A DNA stretch of 14,025 bases, taken from NCBI GenBank assembly GCA_023301545.1, contig JALZUI010000141.1, forward strand, positions 1-14,025, given 5' to 3'. The notes under the pieces were generated by a model. It searched no databases, was not told where the DNA came from, and saw only the letters and a list, made by a program, of their open reading frames with translations. A program made the translations under genes and the position numbers. Of this stretch, positions 1 to 6,627 are shown piece by piece. This DNA comes from Akkermansiaceae bacterium. Its GTDB lineage: Bacteria > Verrucomicrobiota > Verrucomicrobiia > Verrucomicrobiales > Akkermansiaceae. Positions within the stretch are counted from its first letter, which is position 1. Each line of letters opens with the position of its first letter.

Positions 1-129
1 AGATATTTAGGAAGGGATTTAATTGCCATGGTTTTATTTACGTACAAAATTAAAGGCTTACTTAAGATATGCAAATATTTTTTAAAGATAAATAGATGCA
101 CGCAGCGATCTAACATGTATAACGGAAGC
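1..129. other. AT-rich non-coding region upstream of pdxA
   Basis: The region is visibly richer in A and T than the gene that follows. An open frame continues upstream from pdxA to an ATG at 28, but its translation is lysine- and isoleucine-rich and does not resemble the PdxA N-terminus. A possible -10 hexamer TAAGAT lies at 63-68, with TTTACG at 37-42 as a poor -35 (20-base spacer). I see no hairpin terminator or RNA gene here. Confidence 0.5.
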
Positions 130-1062
130 ATGAAAACCCTTGCCATCACGATGGGCGACCCCGCAGGAGTAGGCCCTGAGCTCTGCCTCCGCCTCTGCCA
201 AGCCCCCCCGACTGACGAGGTTTCTTATCGAATTTATGGTAATCGCACCGTTTTAGAGCGTGTAGGCGCAGCCCTCTCACTCAGCCTTCAGCACGTCACC
301 ATTATCGACCACCCCATTCAAGCTGTGGAACAAATTGTTCCCGGCCAAGTCCAAGCGAACTGTGGAGAAGCTGCTTATGACTTTCTCACCTCTGCCATCG
401 ATGACGCCCTCACGGGACAAGTTGACGGCATTGTCACCTGCCCACTGAACAAGGCTGCGCTTGAGGCGGCTGGTATAGATTTCCCCGGCCATACCGAAAT
501 CCTTGTCGAGCGTACCCAAGCCCCCCAGCACGCCATGATGCTGAGCGGCAGTGAGCTCAGTTGCGCCCTAGTTACCACTCACATTGGCATCGCCCAAGTT
601 CCGCAGGCAATCACGACCGAACGTATTATCGAAGTCGCCCAGCTCTCCGCCGCTGTCATGCAGCGCCGCCATCAACGCCCTGCCAAAATCGCCATCCTAG
701 GACTCAACCCACATGCAGGCGAAGGAGGGCTCTTTGGCGACCGAGAAGAGGAACGTATCATCCAACCGGCCATCGATCAGCTCAGAGCCGCAGGAATGGA
801 CGTCATCGGCCCCCTCCCCCCGGATACAGCCTTCTTAACCCAAATCCGCCCCAATGTAGATGCCTATGTCTGCATGTACCATGATCAAGGTCTTATCCCT
901 CTAAAAACCCTCTGCTTTGATGAAGGGGTTAACGTAACCCTCGGCCTCCCCATCGTCCGCACCTCAGTTGATCACGGAACCGCCTTTGACATCGCTTGGC
1001 AAGGCCAAGCCAACGTCCAAAGCCTCCAAGCCGCCGTCAAATTCGCCCTCGAACTCATCTAG
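130..1062 (+). CDS. pdxA: 4-hydroxythreonine-4-phosphate dehydrogenase PdxA
   Basis: PdxA oxidises 4-phosphohydroxy-L-threonine with NAD(P) in the DXP-dependent route to pyridoxal phosphate; the product decarboxylates to the aminoketone that PdxJ uses. It is a cytosolic, metal-dependent homodimer. The 310 residues match the family length (E. coli, 329). Visible family blocks are ITMGDPAGVGPE near the N-terminus, FPGHTE with the substrate-site His121, TTHIG with His151, NPHAGEGG with His195 and MYHDQG with His251. The last three correspond to the three metal-binding histidines, with spacing nearly identical to E. coli. The SVDHGTA block near the C-terminus is also typical. I chose the ATG at 130 because family similarity starts there. 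The only purine stretch, GGAAG at 124-128, sits one base from the ATG, too close to be a normal Shine-Dalgarno. No pyridoxine gene neighbours it. The PdxA2 branch (sugar-acid catabolism) cannot be fully excluded, but no kinase partner of that pathway is present. Confidence 0.95.
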   Translation: MKTLAITMGDPAGVGPELCLRLCQAPPTDEVSYRIYGNRTVLERVGAALSLSLQHVTIIDHPIQAVEQIVPGQVQANCGEAAYDFLTSAIDDALTGQVDGIVTCPLNKAALEAAGIDFPGHTEILVERTQAPQHAMMLSGSELSCALVTTHIGIAQVPQAITTERIIEVAQLSAAVMQRRHQRPAKIAILGLNPHAGEGGLFGDREEERIIQPAIDQLRAAGMDVIGPLPPDTAFLTQIRPNVDAYVCMYHDQGLIPLKTLCFDEGVNVTLGLPIVRTSVDHGTAFDIAWQGQANVQSLQAAVKFALELI

Positions 1063-1078
1063 TAACGTACACTAATAC

Positions 1079-1687
1079 ATGAAATATATTTACCCCATCC
1101 TCATTCTTTTAACCCTTAACTGTAATGCTGACTTTGTAGGGGTCGTTCAAAAAAATAATTTCGCCGAATCTAGCGACGGTAATATTTTCGCTAGAACACC
1201 AAAAAATCAAACGTTTCCCAATTCCCCAGGAAATTGTATCATGCAGGTTTTTAAAAAGTCAGGCCCGCATAGACACAATCTAATATGGCGACGGTCTTTA
1301 ATCAATGACTACTGGCCTTGTGAGATATTTGTCACTAATAATGGAGAAGTTATCACTCTAGATGATCAATTAAGTTATGGGAAACACCCTGTAATTATTT
1401 ATGACAAGATCGGTAGAATTTCTTACATTAGCCGGATACAGGATTTTCCGGAACTCCAAACGAATGAGAAAATTCTACGTACAGAAGCTGGCCTACGCTG
1501 GAGAGAATCTTCCAGGTATTTCCTATCTGAAACTACAAACTGTTTTGTCATAATCCCTCCAGACAAAGACCCTATTATTATTAAAATCCCCTCTGGGCTT
1601 CGATTGAGTTCTCATGACAAAGTCCCATGGGACAAGGTACAGAAGGAAATAAAACAAGCGATGAAAACAGAGGCTAGTAAGCCTTAA
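1079..1687 (+). CDS. Putative secreted protein of unknown function
   Basis: I do not recognise the function of this 202-residue protein. The N-terminus is a clear export signal: Lys2, a hydrophobic stretch at residues 4-14, and a likely signal-peptidase I site after Ala17. Cys15 is not in a convincing lipobox (T-L-N-C), so a lipoprotein is less likely. The mature part has three further cysteines (53, 81, 155). It also has a beta-rich block at about 80-120, PCEIFVTNNGEVITLDD followed by SYGKHPVIIYDKIGRI; I recall this pattern from uncharacterised exported proteins of Planctomycetota and Verrucomicrobiota. The gene starts 17 bases after pdxA with no Shine-Dalgarno, but TACACT at 1068-1073 could be a -10 element five bases before the ATG. 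It is noticeably AT-richer than pdxA and marks the left end of a compositionally different patch. The open frame and signal peptide make it a believable gene. Confidence 0.75.
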   Translation: MKYIYPILILLTLNCNADFVGVVQKNNFAESSDGNIFARTPKNQTFPNSPGNCIMQVFKKSGPHRHNLIWRRSLINDYWPCEIFVTNNGEVITLDDQLSYGKHPVIIYDKIGRISYISRIQDFPELQTNEKILRTEAGLRWRESSRYFLSETTNCFVIIPPDKDPIIIKIPSGLRLSSHDKVPWDKVQKEIKQAMKTEASKP

Positions 1688-1727
1688 AAACGCGCCTTAA
1701 GCTTCAACCATATAAAAACCACTTGAA

Positions 1728-2165
1728 ATGCCCCCTTCTTTAGACGTCCAAACAGAACTTTTCGCTTCAATCGAGTTGGATGATACAGTTGCCCTTCGCG
1801 ACAAGTTGGAATCACTCGATCTACGTGATCACAAAGACCTCGGAGCTTGTCTAAGCTCGGCATCTCTCAAGGGTAATTTGAAGGTTATGCAAGTTCTCCT
1901 CGAATTCGGTGCGAGCCTACTATGGAAAAATAGCGATGGCGAGACTGCGTTCAGTTATGCTTGTGCTTACGATCAGTTTGATGCAGCAAAACTACTACAC
2001 AAACATGGTGTAAATATCAACAGTGTGGACTCTAGTGGCGCAACTCCATTAGATTGGGCAATCTGCCATTCAAGCCCAGCATTACGTGAGTGGCTCAAAC
2101 AAATGGGGGGCGCTCGAAACACTGATCATGCAGAATGGCCGTATCCACCCTCAACCGAAGAATGA
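1728..2165 (+). CDS. Small ankyrin-repeat protein
   Basis: This 145-residue protein is made almost wholly of ankyrin repeats, helix-turn-helix units that bind other proteins. Repeats are visible at about residues 36-69 (ends VLLEFGASLLWKN), 70-102 (starts DGETAFSYACAY, ends LLHKHGVNINSVD) and 103-129 (starts SSGATPLDWAI, ends WLKQMGGA), with a degenerate cap at about 8-35. The ATPLDWA segment fits the ankyrin TPLH-A consensus well. No signal peptide or membrane segment is seen, so it is probably cytosolic. The C-terminal 16 residues are acidic and polar. There is no Shine-Dalgarno; TATAAA at 1711-1716 lies 11 bases before the ATG, which implies a leader of a few bases at most. Its binding partner cannot be inferred, since neighbouring genes are unrelated. 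Confidence 0.85.
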   Translation: MPPSLDVQTELFASIELDDTVALRDKLESLDLRDHKDLGACLSSASLKGNLKVMQVLLEFGASLLWKNSDGETAFSYACAYDQFDAAKLLHKHGVNINSVDSSGATPLDWAICHSSPALREWLKQMGGARNTDHAEWPYPPSTEE

Positions 2166-2296
2166 TACAAGAGCAGTTCTTCCCCTACTACTGAGGCTCT
2201 TTGCGTTTGAAACCCGTTTTATAAACAACCATATTAATGAAAAAGCATTCATCAAAGATCCTCATTCTAGCAGCCACAACCCTATGCTTTTAATTA

Positions 2297-2305
2297 TGGT
2301 ATAAT
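2297..2305 (+). promoter_or_regulatory. Possible extended -10 promoter inside the broken gene
   Basis: TGGTATAAT matches the extended -10 consensus TGnTATAAT exactly and lies just after the in-frame stop. Transcription would begin near 2312 and give a leader of roughly 33 bases, with AGGTGA at 2335-2340 four bases before the ATG at 2345. No -35 hexamer is recognisable 17 bases upstream. It could let the downstream half of the broken gene be expressed alone, or be chance, since the same bases encode W-Y-N in the full-length reading. Confidence 0.3.
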
Positions 2306-2344
2306 GGGCGCCAGGCTAGTCCTCGCAAATTAGCAGGTGATATA

Positions 2345-2587
2345 ATGCAGGAAGGTAGATCCATGGAAATGCTATGTGATCTTTGGGCCGAAGGTCATGA
2401 TGGAAAATATCCGCTCGTATTATCAGAAATCATTACGGGCGGCCAAAGCGAAGGAATCACTGAAAGCGACCTCCAAAAATGGGATTACACAGCTCAGTTA
2501 ACAAACACAGATAATGGAGGTCTCGTGATTTTGTCGCTTAAAAACCACCAGGCACTACCTAACAAGTATCAAAGTCAGAGTGAATAG
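2345..2587 (+). CDS. Possible independent 80-residue product from the downstream part of the broken gene
   Basis: This is the open part of the interrupted gene at 2237-2587, listed separately because it may be translated on its own. The ATG at 2345 has a reasonable Shine-Dalgarno, AGGTGA at 2335-2340. The 80-residue product would lack the hydrophobic N-terminal segment and so be cytosolic. It includes the LWAEGHDGKYP motif near residues 13-23 and a polar C-terminus (YQSQSE). I recognise no catalytic motif. If the TAA at 2291 is a real inactivating mutation, this frame is only a remnant; if it is a sequencing error, the true gene starts at 2237. Confidence 0.45.
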   Translation: MQEGRSMEMLCDLWAEGHDGKYPLVLSEIITGGQSEGITESDLQKWDYTAQLTNTDNGGLVILSLKNHQALPNKYQSQSE

Positions 2588-2654
2588 TAGTGTGAAATTA
2601 GAGCGCTTAAACTAAGACCCCTCTGTGGTAATGAATCGACCTAGAAAATACCAC

Positions 2655-2683
2655 TTGCAGAAACGTGCATAATTACGTACGCT
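2655..2683 (+). promoter_or_regulatory. Promoter of the toxin-antitoxin pair
   Basis: TTGCAG at 2655-2660 and TACGCT at 2678-2683 are separated by 17 bases, the optimal spacing for a housekeeping sigma factor. The -10 ends six bases before the antitoxin ATG, so transcription would start at or next to the ATG itself. No Shine-Dalgarno precedes this ATG, which fits a leaderless mRNA. This is the best-supported promoter in the window. Confidence 0.55.
2664..2681. promoter_or_regulatory. Candidate autoregulatory operator of the toxin-antitoxin pair
   Basis: CGTGCATAATTACGTACG is an imperfect palindrome, with seven of nine base pairs matching around a central AATT. It occupies the spacer between the -35 and -10 elements, where a bound antitoxin/toxin complex would block RNA polymerase. 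Phd/YefM antitoxins are known to repress their own operons through short palindromes. The link here is inferred from position and symmetry. Confidence 0.4.
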
Positions 2684-2689
2684 ATTGTC

Positions 2690-2932
2690 ATGAAAACGAT
2701 TTCAGCAACCTCAGCTCGTTCTGATTTATATAATCTCATCGACTCTGCCCTAGATGAGCATGAGCCTATTCAGATTACGGCAAAACGAGGTAATGCTGTT
2801 CTGGTTGGGGAAAATGATTGGCGAGCGATCCAAGAAACACTTTTTCTTCTGAGTGTTCCTGACATGAGAGATTCGATCATAAAGGGAATGCAGGAGCCTG
2901 TAGAGGAGTGTTTTGACTCGATTGACTTATGA
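2690..2932 (+). CDS. Phd/YefM-family antitoxin
   Basis: This 80-residue protein is the labile antitoxin and transcriptional repressor of a type II toxin-antitoxin pair. The N-terminal 55 residues follow the YefM/Phd pattern: MKTISATSARSDLYNLID (the motif for placing the DNA-binding dimer fold), EPIQITAKRGNAVLVGENDW and AIQETLFLLS. The C-terminal 25 residues, rich in acidic and hydrophobic residues, should be the disordered toxin-neutralising tail. The stop codon overlaps the toxin start by four bases (ATGA at 2929-2932), typical of translational coupling. The start has no Shine-Dalgarno, and the promoter -10 is six bases away. YefM length in E. coli is about 83-92 residues, so this copy looks intact. 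Confidence 0.92.
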   Translation: MKTISATSARSDLYNLIDSALDEHEPIQITAKRGNAVLVGENDWRAIQETLFLLSVPDMRDSIIKGMQEPVEECFDSIDL

Positions 2933-3192
2933 GCTTCAAGCTGGTCTATACCTCTCAAGCAAAGAAAGACGCTAAAAAACACCGAGGCGGTAATCTAGCC
3001 CCTAAGGCTAAAATTTTACTTAAGCTTATCGAGTCTGATCCATTTGTAGATCCTCCTCCCTTCGAAGCTCTTGTAGGTGATTTACAAGGCGCCTACTCCC
3101 GAAGAATCAACATTCAACACCGATTGGTTTACGAAGTTCTAGAAAAAGAGCGCATCGTAAAAGTATTGAGACTTTGGACCCATTACTCTTAA
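2929..3192 (+). CDS. YoeB/Txe-family mRNA interferase toxin
   Basis: This 87-residue basic protein belongs to the RelE/YoeB fold, toxins that cut mRNA at the ribosomal A site when free of antitoxin. Family marks are strong: Glu46 in PPPFEAL, the GAYSRRI block, QHRLVYEV with Arg65, and a C-terminal RLWTHYS with His85-Tyr86. E. coli YoeB uses Glu46, Arg65, His83 and Tyr84, so the general acid/base and phosphate-binding residues are all kept and the toxin is probably active. It is coupled to the antitoxin by a four-base ATGA overlap. The pair sits in the AT-richer patch after pdxA, consistent with acquisition by transfer. No terminator is evident downstream. Confidence 0.94.
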   Translation: MSFKLVYTSQAKKDAKKHRGGNLAPKAKILLKLIESDPFVDPPPFEALVGDLQGAYSRRINIQHRLVYEVLEKERIVKVLRLWTHYS

Positions 3193-3335
3193 ATGGCTAG
3201 ATCAATAAATGAGAGAGTGAAACCCAAAACCGCCCCCCTCTAAGAACATTTTTTCTATCTTTTTGATAGGCAGGGCCATTACAAATCGCTAAATTTAGAC
3301 TAAAGTAATTTAACATTCCGCTTTTTCTTTTGAAG
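3193..3335. other. Non-coding gap between toxin and protease genes
   Basis: These 143 bases hold no gene I can support. A short hairpin (CTATC, five T, GATAG) spans 3255-3269 but has only five pairs and no T run after it. A weak promoter for the protease gene could be TTACAA at 3279-3284 with TAAAGT at 3301-3306 (16-base spacer). No Shine-Dalgarno precedes the ATG at 3336. Confidence 0.4.
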
Positions 3336-5558
3336 ATGAATACAACTCGACGTTCATTCGCCCTATTATGTGCTAGTCTTTTCCTAGCGCTCACAACTCT
3401 CGTCTCAGCCAAAGAGGTTGACCCTAAATTATTGGCGCTGGAGGCCCAAGCCATCTCGGTTATTAACAAAGTTAAGGACTCTGTCGTTGCGATCCAACTC
3501 TTGTCTCCTGATGGAACAGTAGAGGGATCAGGCAGTGGCGTCATTGTTTCTGAGGACGGCTATGTTTTTACCGCTGCACACGTGGTCGAAGGAAAGAAAG
3601 TGGCCGAGGCTATCCTATCCGACGGTACGCATCACAAGATGGAAGTGCTCGGGATGAATCGGTACAGAGACTCCGCAATCTGCCGCTTGGTTGAAAAAGG
3701 GAAGAAATGGAATTTCACCCCGATTGGTAATTCCGATGCGGCCCAGGTCACTGATTGGGTAATTGCGATGGGGCACGGTCGTGGCTATGACGAGGATCGG
3801 AGCGCTCCTGTGCGCTTTGGACGAATCCGAGCGCACAACCCGGGACGTTTTATAACCTCCGATTGCCCGCTAATCGCAGGCGATTCTGGCGGACCTCTCT
3901 TTGCGATGGATGGCACGGTTGTCGCTATTAATTCCTCCATCAATGGCCTCGCTCGCTTTAATGTTCATGCTGGAGTCAGTGGATTTAAAGATGACCTCGA
4001 CCGCATGCTAAAAGGCGAAGCATGGGGACAACTCCTTCCTAATGTCCTTTACACCCCAGAAACCCCTCTAATCGGAATCTCCTTTCCTAACGCTACGACC
4101 GATCAGTTGCGCCGCGTAGACCCTCGCCCCATTGTCGCACGATTAACCCCAGGCGGCCCTGCGGATCGAGCTGGTTTAATTCCTGGTGATCTGCTCCTCT
4201 CCATTGATGACGAAAAACTAGATACCATCATGGATGTCTACATTGCTCTGGGCCGAAAAAACCCTGGCAAAACAGTACAAGTCACCTTCCGCCGAGGCAA
4301 TAAGGTAGGTAAAACAGAGGCCGTACTAATCGCACGTGGCAACGTCGATCCACGCTCAATCAGCGCCCCTCAGATCAAGGACACTGAGGATTCGCCCTAC
4401 CTAAAAGATCAAGACAAACCCCGCCTAGAAAAGCAGATTACTGAAATTTTCGACTGGGTTGCACCGCTTGCCGAAACACATGGCGAAACTTACATACAAC
4501 TCTTTGAGCGGTCCGCGATCTACGATCGAGAGGGTAATCTAACCCCCCTCCTGCAAGCAACGATCATCGACGATCAGCTGGCACTCGCTCCGCTCTCCGC
4601 TTACGTTGACCTGCCTAACGACTTAGTCGCATGGAGACCAGGAATTGACGCTTACCCTGTCAAATTAACAGGGGGCTACCTCGAACACGACCTAGCTGTG
4701 CTCAATATCCCTGGTCTTAAGGCCTCGCGTAAACTCTTTGATCACGTAAAGAATGCTAAATTAGGAGAGTTCCTAGTAGCAGTAGGAAATAGCGGAAATG
4801 AAAATAGCATTATCAGGCTCGGAGTAGTCAGCGTCGAGGAGCGTGATCTAGGAGCCAAATTCGGAGTCGGAGGAAACATAAACCAAACGGGCAAAGGGGC
4901 TATAATCACCTTTGTTCAAAAAGGATATGCGGCCTCTCGGATCGGCTTAAAGGAAGGTGACCTAGTCACTAAGTTCAACGGAGTCCCGATCAAAAGCTTC
5001 TCTGCGCTAGTGACTGAAATCAAAAAGCTACGGGTAGGCGATGAGATCAAGGCGGAGTACTCACGTAATGGCAAGAGGTTTACAGCCTCCTCTGCGATAG
5101 GGGCACAACTCAGTGATGGTGCCCGCATTGATATGATGGATCAGCTTGGGCGCAATAGCCTCTCGCAAAACACGAGTAATTTCCAAACTATTATTCAGAG
5201 TGACATCTTAGTCGAGCCTGAGGAATGTGGCGCTCCCATCTTTGGGGTCCAAGGCCACTTTATCGGCATGGCGGTTTCAGATGCAGGGCGTAACAAGAGC
5301 TACATTCTCTCCTCCGAGGTCATCAGCAAGGCCCTCCAGGAAGCACCTCAGAAGGTCGAAAACTCAAATCAAGCGAGCAACAAATCCCTCGCACAAGGAT
5401 CTCAAGGTACACGATACCGTTCACAGACTCCATCCGAGCGCGAACAAGCCGAGCAGAATAGACGCCGACGTAATGAACAATTGGAACGCTTTTTCCAAGA
5501 ATCCGACCCTGCGACCAACGATCTCGATCGCCTTTTTGAAAAGCTATTCGGGCGCTAA
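3336..5558 (+). CDS. Exported HtrA-like S1C serine protease with a second, degenerate protease domain
   Basis: This 740-residue protein should act outside the cytoplasm in envelope protein quality control or processing. Residues 1-25 are a signal peptide (TRR then a hydrophobic core, cleavage after VSA). The first trypsin-like domain (about 40-235) has an intact triad: His82 in TAAHVV, Asp112 in YRDSAI and Ser184 in GDSGGPLF. A PDZ domain follows at about 246-335 (GPADRAGLIPGDLLLSID). A second trypsin-like domain runs from about 365 to 665. Its Asp452 remains (HDLAVL), the His position reads Ser421 by my alignment, and the Ser position is Cys631 in EECGAPIF. A second PDZ domain (about 515-590, ASRIGLKEGDLVTKFNG) is inserted inside this second domain, before its Cys631 strand. 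The last 70 residues are a Gln/Arg-rich linker ending in a short helix, DLDRLFEKLFGR. HtrA proteins are usually 350-500 residues. I chose the ATG at 3336; the TTG two codons upstream adds nothing. Confidence 0.9.
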   Translation: MNTTRRSFALLCASLFLALTTLVSAKEVDPKLLALEAQAISVINKVKDSVVAIQLLSPDGTVEGSGSGVIVSEDGYVFTAAHVVEGKKVAEAILSDGTHHKMEVLGMNRYRDSAICRLVEKGKKWNFTPIGNSDAAQVTDWVIAMGHGRGYDEDRSAPVRFGRIRAHNPGRFITSDCPLIAGDSGGPLFAMDGTVVAINSSINGLARFNVHAGVSGFKDDLDRMLKGEAWGQLLPNVLYTPETPLIGISFPNATTDQLRRVDPRPIVARLTPGGPADRAGLIPGDLLLSIDDEKLDTIMDVYIALGRKNPGKTVQVTFRRGNKVGKTEAVLIARGNVDPRSISAPQIKDTEDSPYLKDQDKPRLEKQITEIFDWVAPLAETHGETYIQLFERSAIYDREGNLTPLLQATIIDDQLALAPLSAYVDLPNDLVAWRPGIDAYPVKLTGGYLEHDLAVLNIPGLKASRKLFDHVKNAKLGEFLVAVGNSGNENSIIRLGVVSVEERDLGAKFGVGGNINQTGKGAIITFVQKGYAASRIGLKEGDLVTKFNGVPIKSFSALVTEIKKLRVGDEIKAEYSRNGKRFTASSAIGAQLSDGARIDMMDQLGRNSLSQNTSNFQTIIQSDILVEPEECGAPIFGVQGHFIGMAVSDAGRNKSYILSSEVISKALQEAPQKVENSNQASNKSLAQGSQGTRYRSQTPSEREQAEQNRRRRNEQLERFFQESDPATNDLDRLFEKLFGR

Positions 5559-5611
5559 GATTAGGTCATATCTCCTTGCGTGTGGCCGATGCGTCACTTA
5601 CCCCACCCTTG

Positions 5612-6571
5612 ATGGTTGATCTTACCCCCTGGCAAATTTTACAATCCGTACTCCCCATGTACGGATTAATCATGCTTGGTGGCCTTCTCCGCAAAACTAA
5701 GGTTCTCGCACCAGAGGCTGACAGCTCCCTGATGAAGCTTGTAATCAACTGCCTCTACCCTCTCCTCATCATTGATAACATTCTCACCAGCGAATCGGTC
5801 AAAGATGCCAAACTGATCCTCTGGACCCTCCCGGTAGGGTTTTGCATCATCGTCTTTGGAATCCTGATCGCTAAAGGGCTCGCTACCGTAGCGGGAATCC
5901 CCAAGGGGCCAGAACGAAACACCTTTGCCACCACCAGCGGAATTCAGAACTATGGTTTTGCCGCCGTCCCCATCATTATGGCGCTCTTTCACTCCGACCT
6001 TTTAGGAGTTCAGTTCGTTCACTCGCTGGGCGTCGAAATCGCGCTCTGGACCTTTGGCATCGCCACTTTACAGGGCAAACGCCTACAAGGAATCAAAGCC
6101 GTCTTCACCCCTCCTGTTCTGGCCGTCATTATTGGACTAGCCCTCGTTTACTCGGGCTTGGGAGATCTCATCATTCAATCATCCACGCTGTCTCCTGCCG
6201 TCACGGTCGTCAACTGGCTCGGGGCCTGCTCTTTCCCGATGGCTCTTATGCTCGTAGGAGCTACCCTAGCAGATGAATTTCGCAACTCCCTTCCTACTCT
6301 CCGAGTCGGCCTCACCAGCACCCTCGCACGCCTCATCATCCTCCCTGCCATGATTCTGACGGCCATCTGGCTCATCCCCTTTCCGCGAGAGCTCGCCACG
6401 GTTCTGGTCGTCCAAGCAGCCATGCCCTCCGCAGTTATGCCCATCGTCCTGTCCCGCATTTATGGAGGTCACCCCGCCACCGCCGTACAAGTCGTTATGA
6501 CCACCCAGCTCCTAGGAATCATTACCATCCCCCTCTGGATCACCTTAGGCTTACAGATCCTTAACCCCTAG
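5612..6571 (+). CDS. AEC (auxin efflux carrier) family permease
   Basis: This 319-residue inner-membrane protein fits the Mem_trans/AEC family, secondary transporters whose bacterial members export or import organic acids such as malate or malonate; its substrate is unknown. About ten hydrophobic segments cover the whole length, for example at 11-25, 45-60, 68-90, and several in the C-terminal half. Family marks are the N-terminal LPMYGLIMLGGLLRK, the mid-protein TSGIQNYGFAAVPI and the C-terminal VVQAAMPSAVMPIVL. I chose the ATG at 5612 because an upstream TTG at 5576 adds only 12 polar residues before the first membrane helix. No Shine-Dalgarno is present. TTGCGT lies 36 bases before the ATG, but its matching -10 (TACCCC) is poor. 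The gene starts 53 bases after the protease, so co-transcription is possible but not shown. Confidence 0.88.
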   Translation: MVDLTPWQILQSVLPMYGLIMLGGLLRKTKVLAPEADSSLMKLVINCLYPLLIIDNILTSESVKDAKLILWTLPVGFCIIVFGILIAKGLATVAGIPKGPERNTFATTSGIQNYGFAAVPIIMALFHSDLLGVQFVHSLGVEIALWTFGIATLQGKRLQGIKAVFTPPVLAVIIGLALVYSGLGDLIIQSSTLSPAVTVVNWLGACSFPMALMLVGATLADEFRNSLPTLRVGLTSTLARLIILPAMILTAIWLIPFPRELATVLVVQAAMPSAVMPIVLSRIYGGHPATAVQVVMTTQLLGIITIPLWITLGLQILNP

Positions 6572-6593
6572 CAGAACGGCCAACCCTTTAGAC

Positions 6594-6622
6594 TTGAAAC
6601 ATCACTACGCGTAGGCAACACT
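6594..6622 (+). promoter_or_regulatory. Possible promoter of the C39-like peptidase gene
   Basis: TTGAAA at 6594-6599 is a good -35. With a 17-base spacer the -10 would be AACACT at 6617-6622, which matches the consensus only moderately. It ends five bases before the ATG, implying a leaderless or nearly leaderless transcript. The spacing to the ATG is the same as in the menB gene. Confidence 0.3.
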
Positions 6623-6627
6623 GTTAT

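Larger units (their letters stand above)
2237..2587 (+). pseudogene. Small membrane-anchored protein gene broken by an in-frame TAA
   Basis: From the ATG at 2237 the frame reads MKKHSSKILILAATTLCF, a lysine-rich N-terminus followed by a hydrophobic segment. It hits TAA at 2291-2293 and continues open in the same frame as LWYNGRQASPRKLAGDI straight into the 80-residue frame starting at 2345. Read across the stop, the result is a coherent 116-residue product: positive N-terminus, one membrane span or signal sequence, then a small polar domain. The segment LCDLWAEGHDGKYP resembles the 'W/YAxDHDGKYPP' motif of pilin-like secreted proteins of Verrucomicrobiota and Planctomycetota, recalled rather than searched. 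TATAAA at 2220-2225 lies 11 bases before the ATG, as in the ankyrin gene. A single base change (for example CAA to TAA) would explain the interruption. A sequencing error, or real use of a downstream start, are the alternatives. Confidence 0.6.

Noticed and set aside
48..60. AATTAAAGGCTTA repeated exactly at 13948-13960
   Set aside because: The second copy is part of a terminator hairpin; the first has no paired arm. A 13-base AT-rich match over 14 kb is not convincing as a functional repeat.
28..129. Upstream extension of the pdxA reading frame to an ATG at 28
   Set aside because: The 34 extra residues are AT-codon-driven and lie before the conserved PdxA N-terminus, which starts at 130.
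277..578. Open frames on the minus strand inside pdxA
   Set aside because: They lie antisense to a conserved gene, have no start signals and no recognisable domain.
2086..2304. A 72-codon open frame overlapping the end of the ankyrin gene and the start of the broken gene
   Set aside because: It overlaps two better-supported frames, has no family resemblance and no ribosome binding site.
3255..3269. Hairpin CTATC-TTTTT-GATAG as a toxin terminator
   Set aside because: Only five AT-rich pairs, the T run is in the loop and no U tract follows the stem.
5576..5611. TTG start for the AEC permease
   Set aside because: It adds 12 polar residues before the first membrane helix and lacks a ribosome binding site; ATG 5612 fits the family better.
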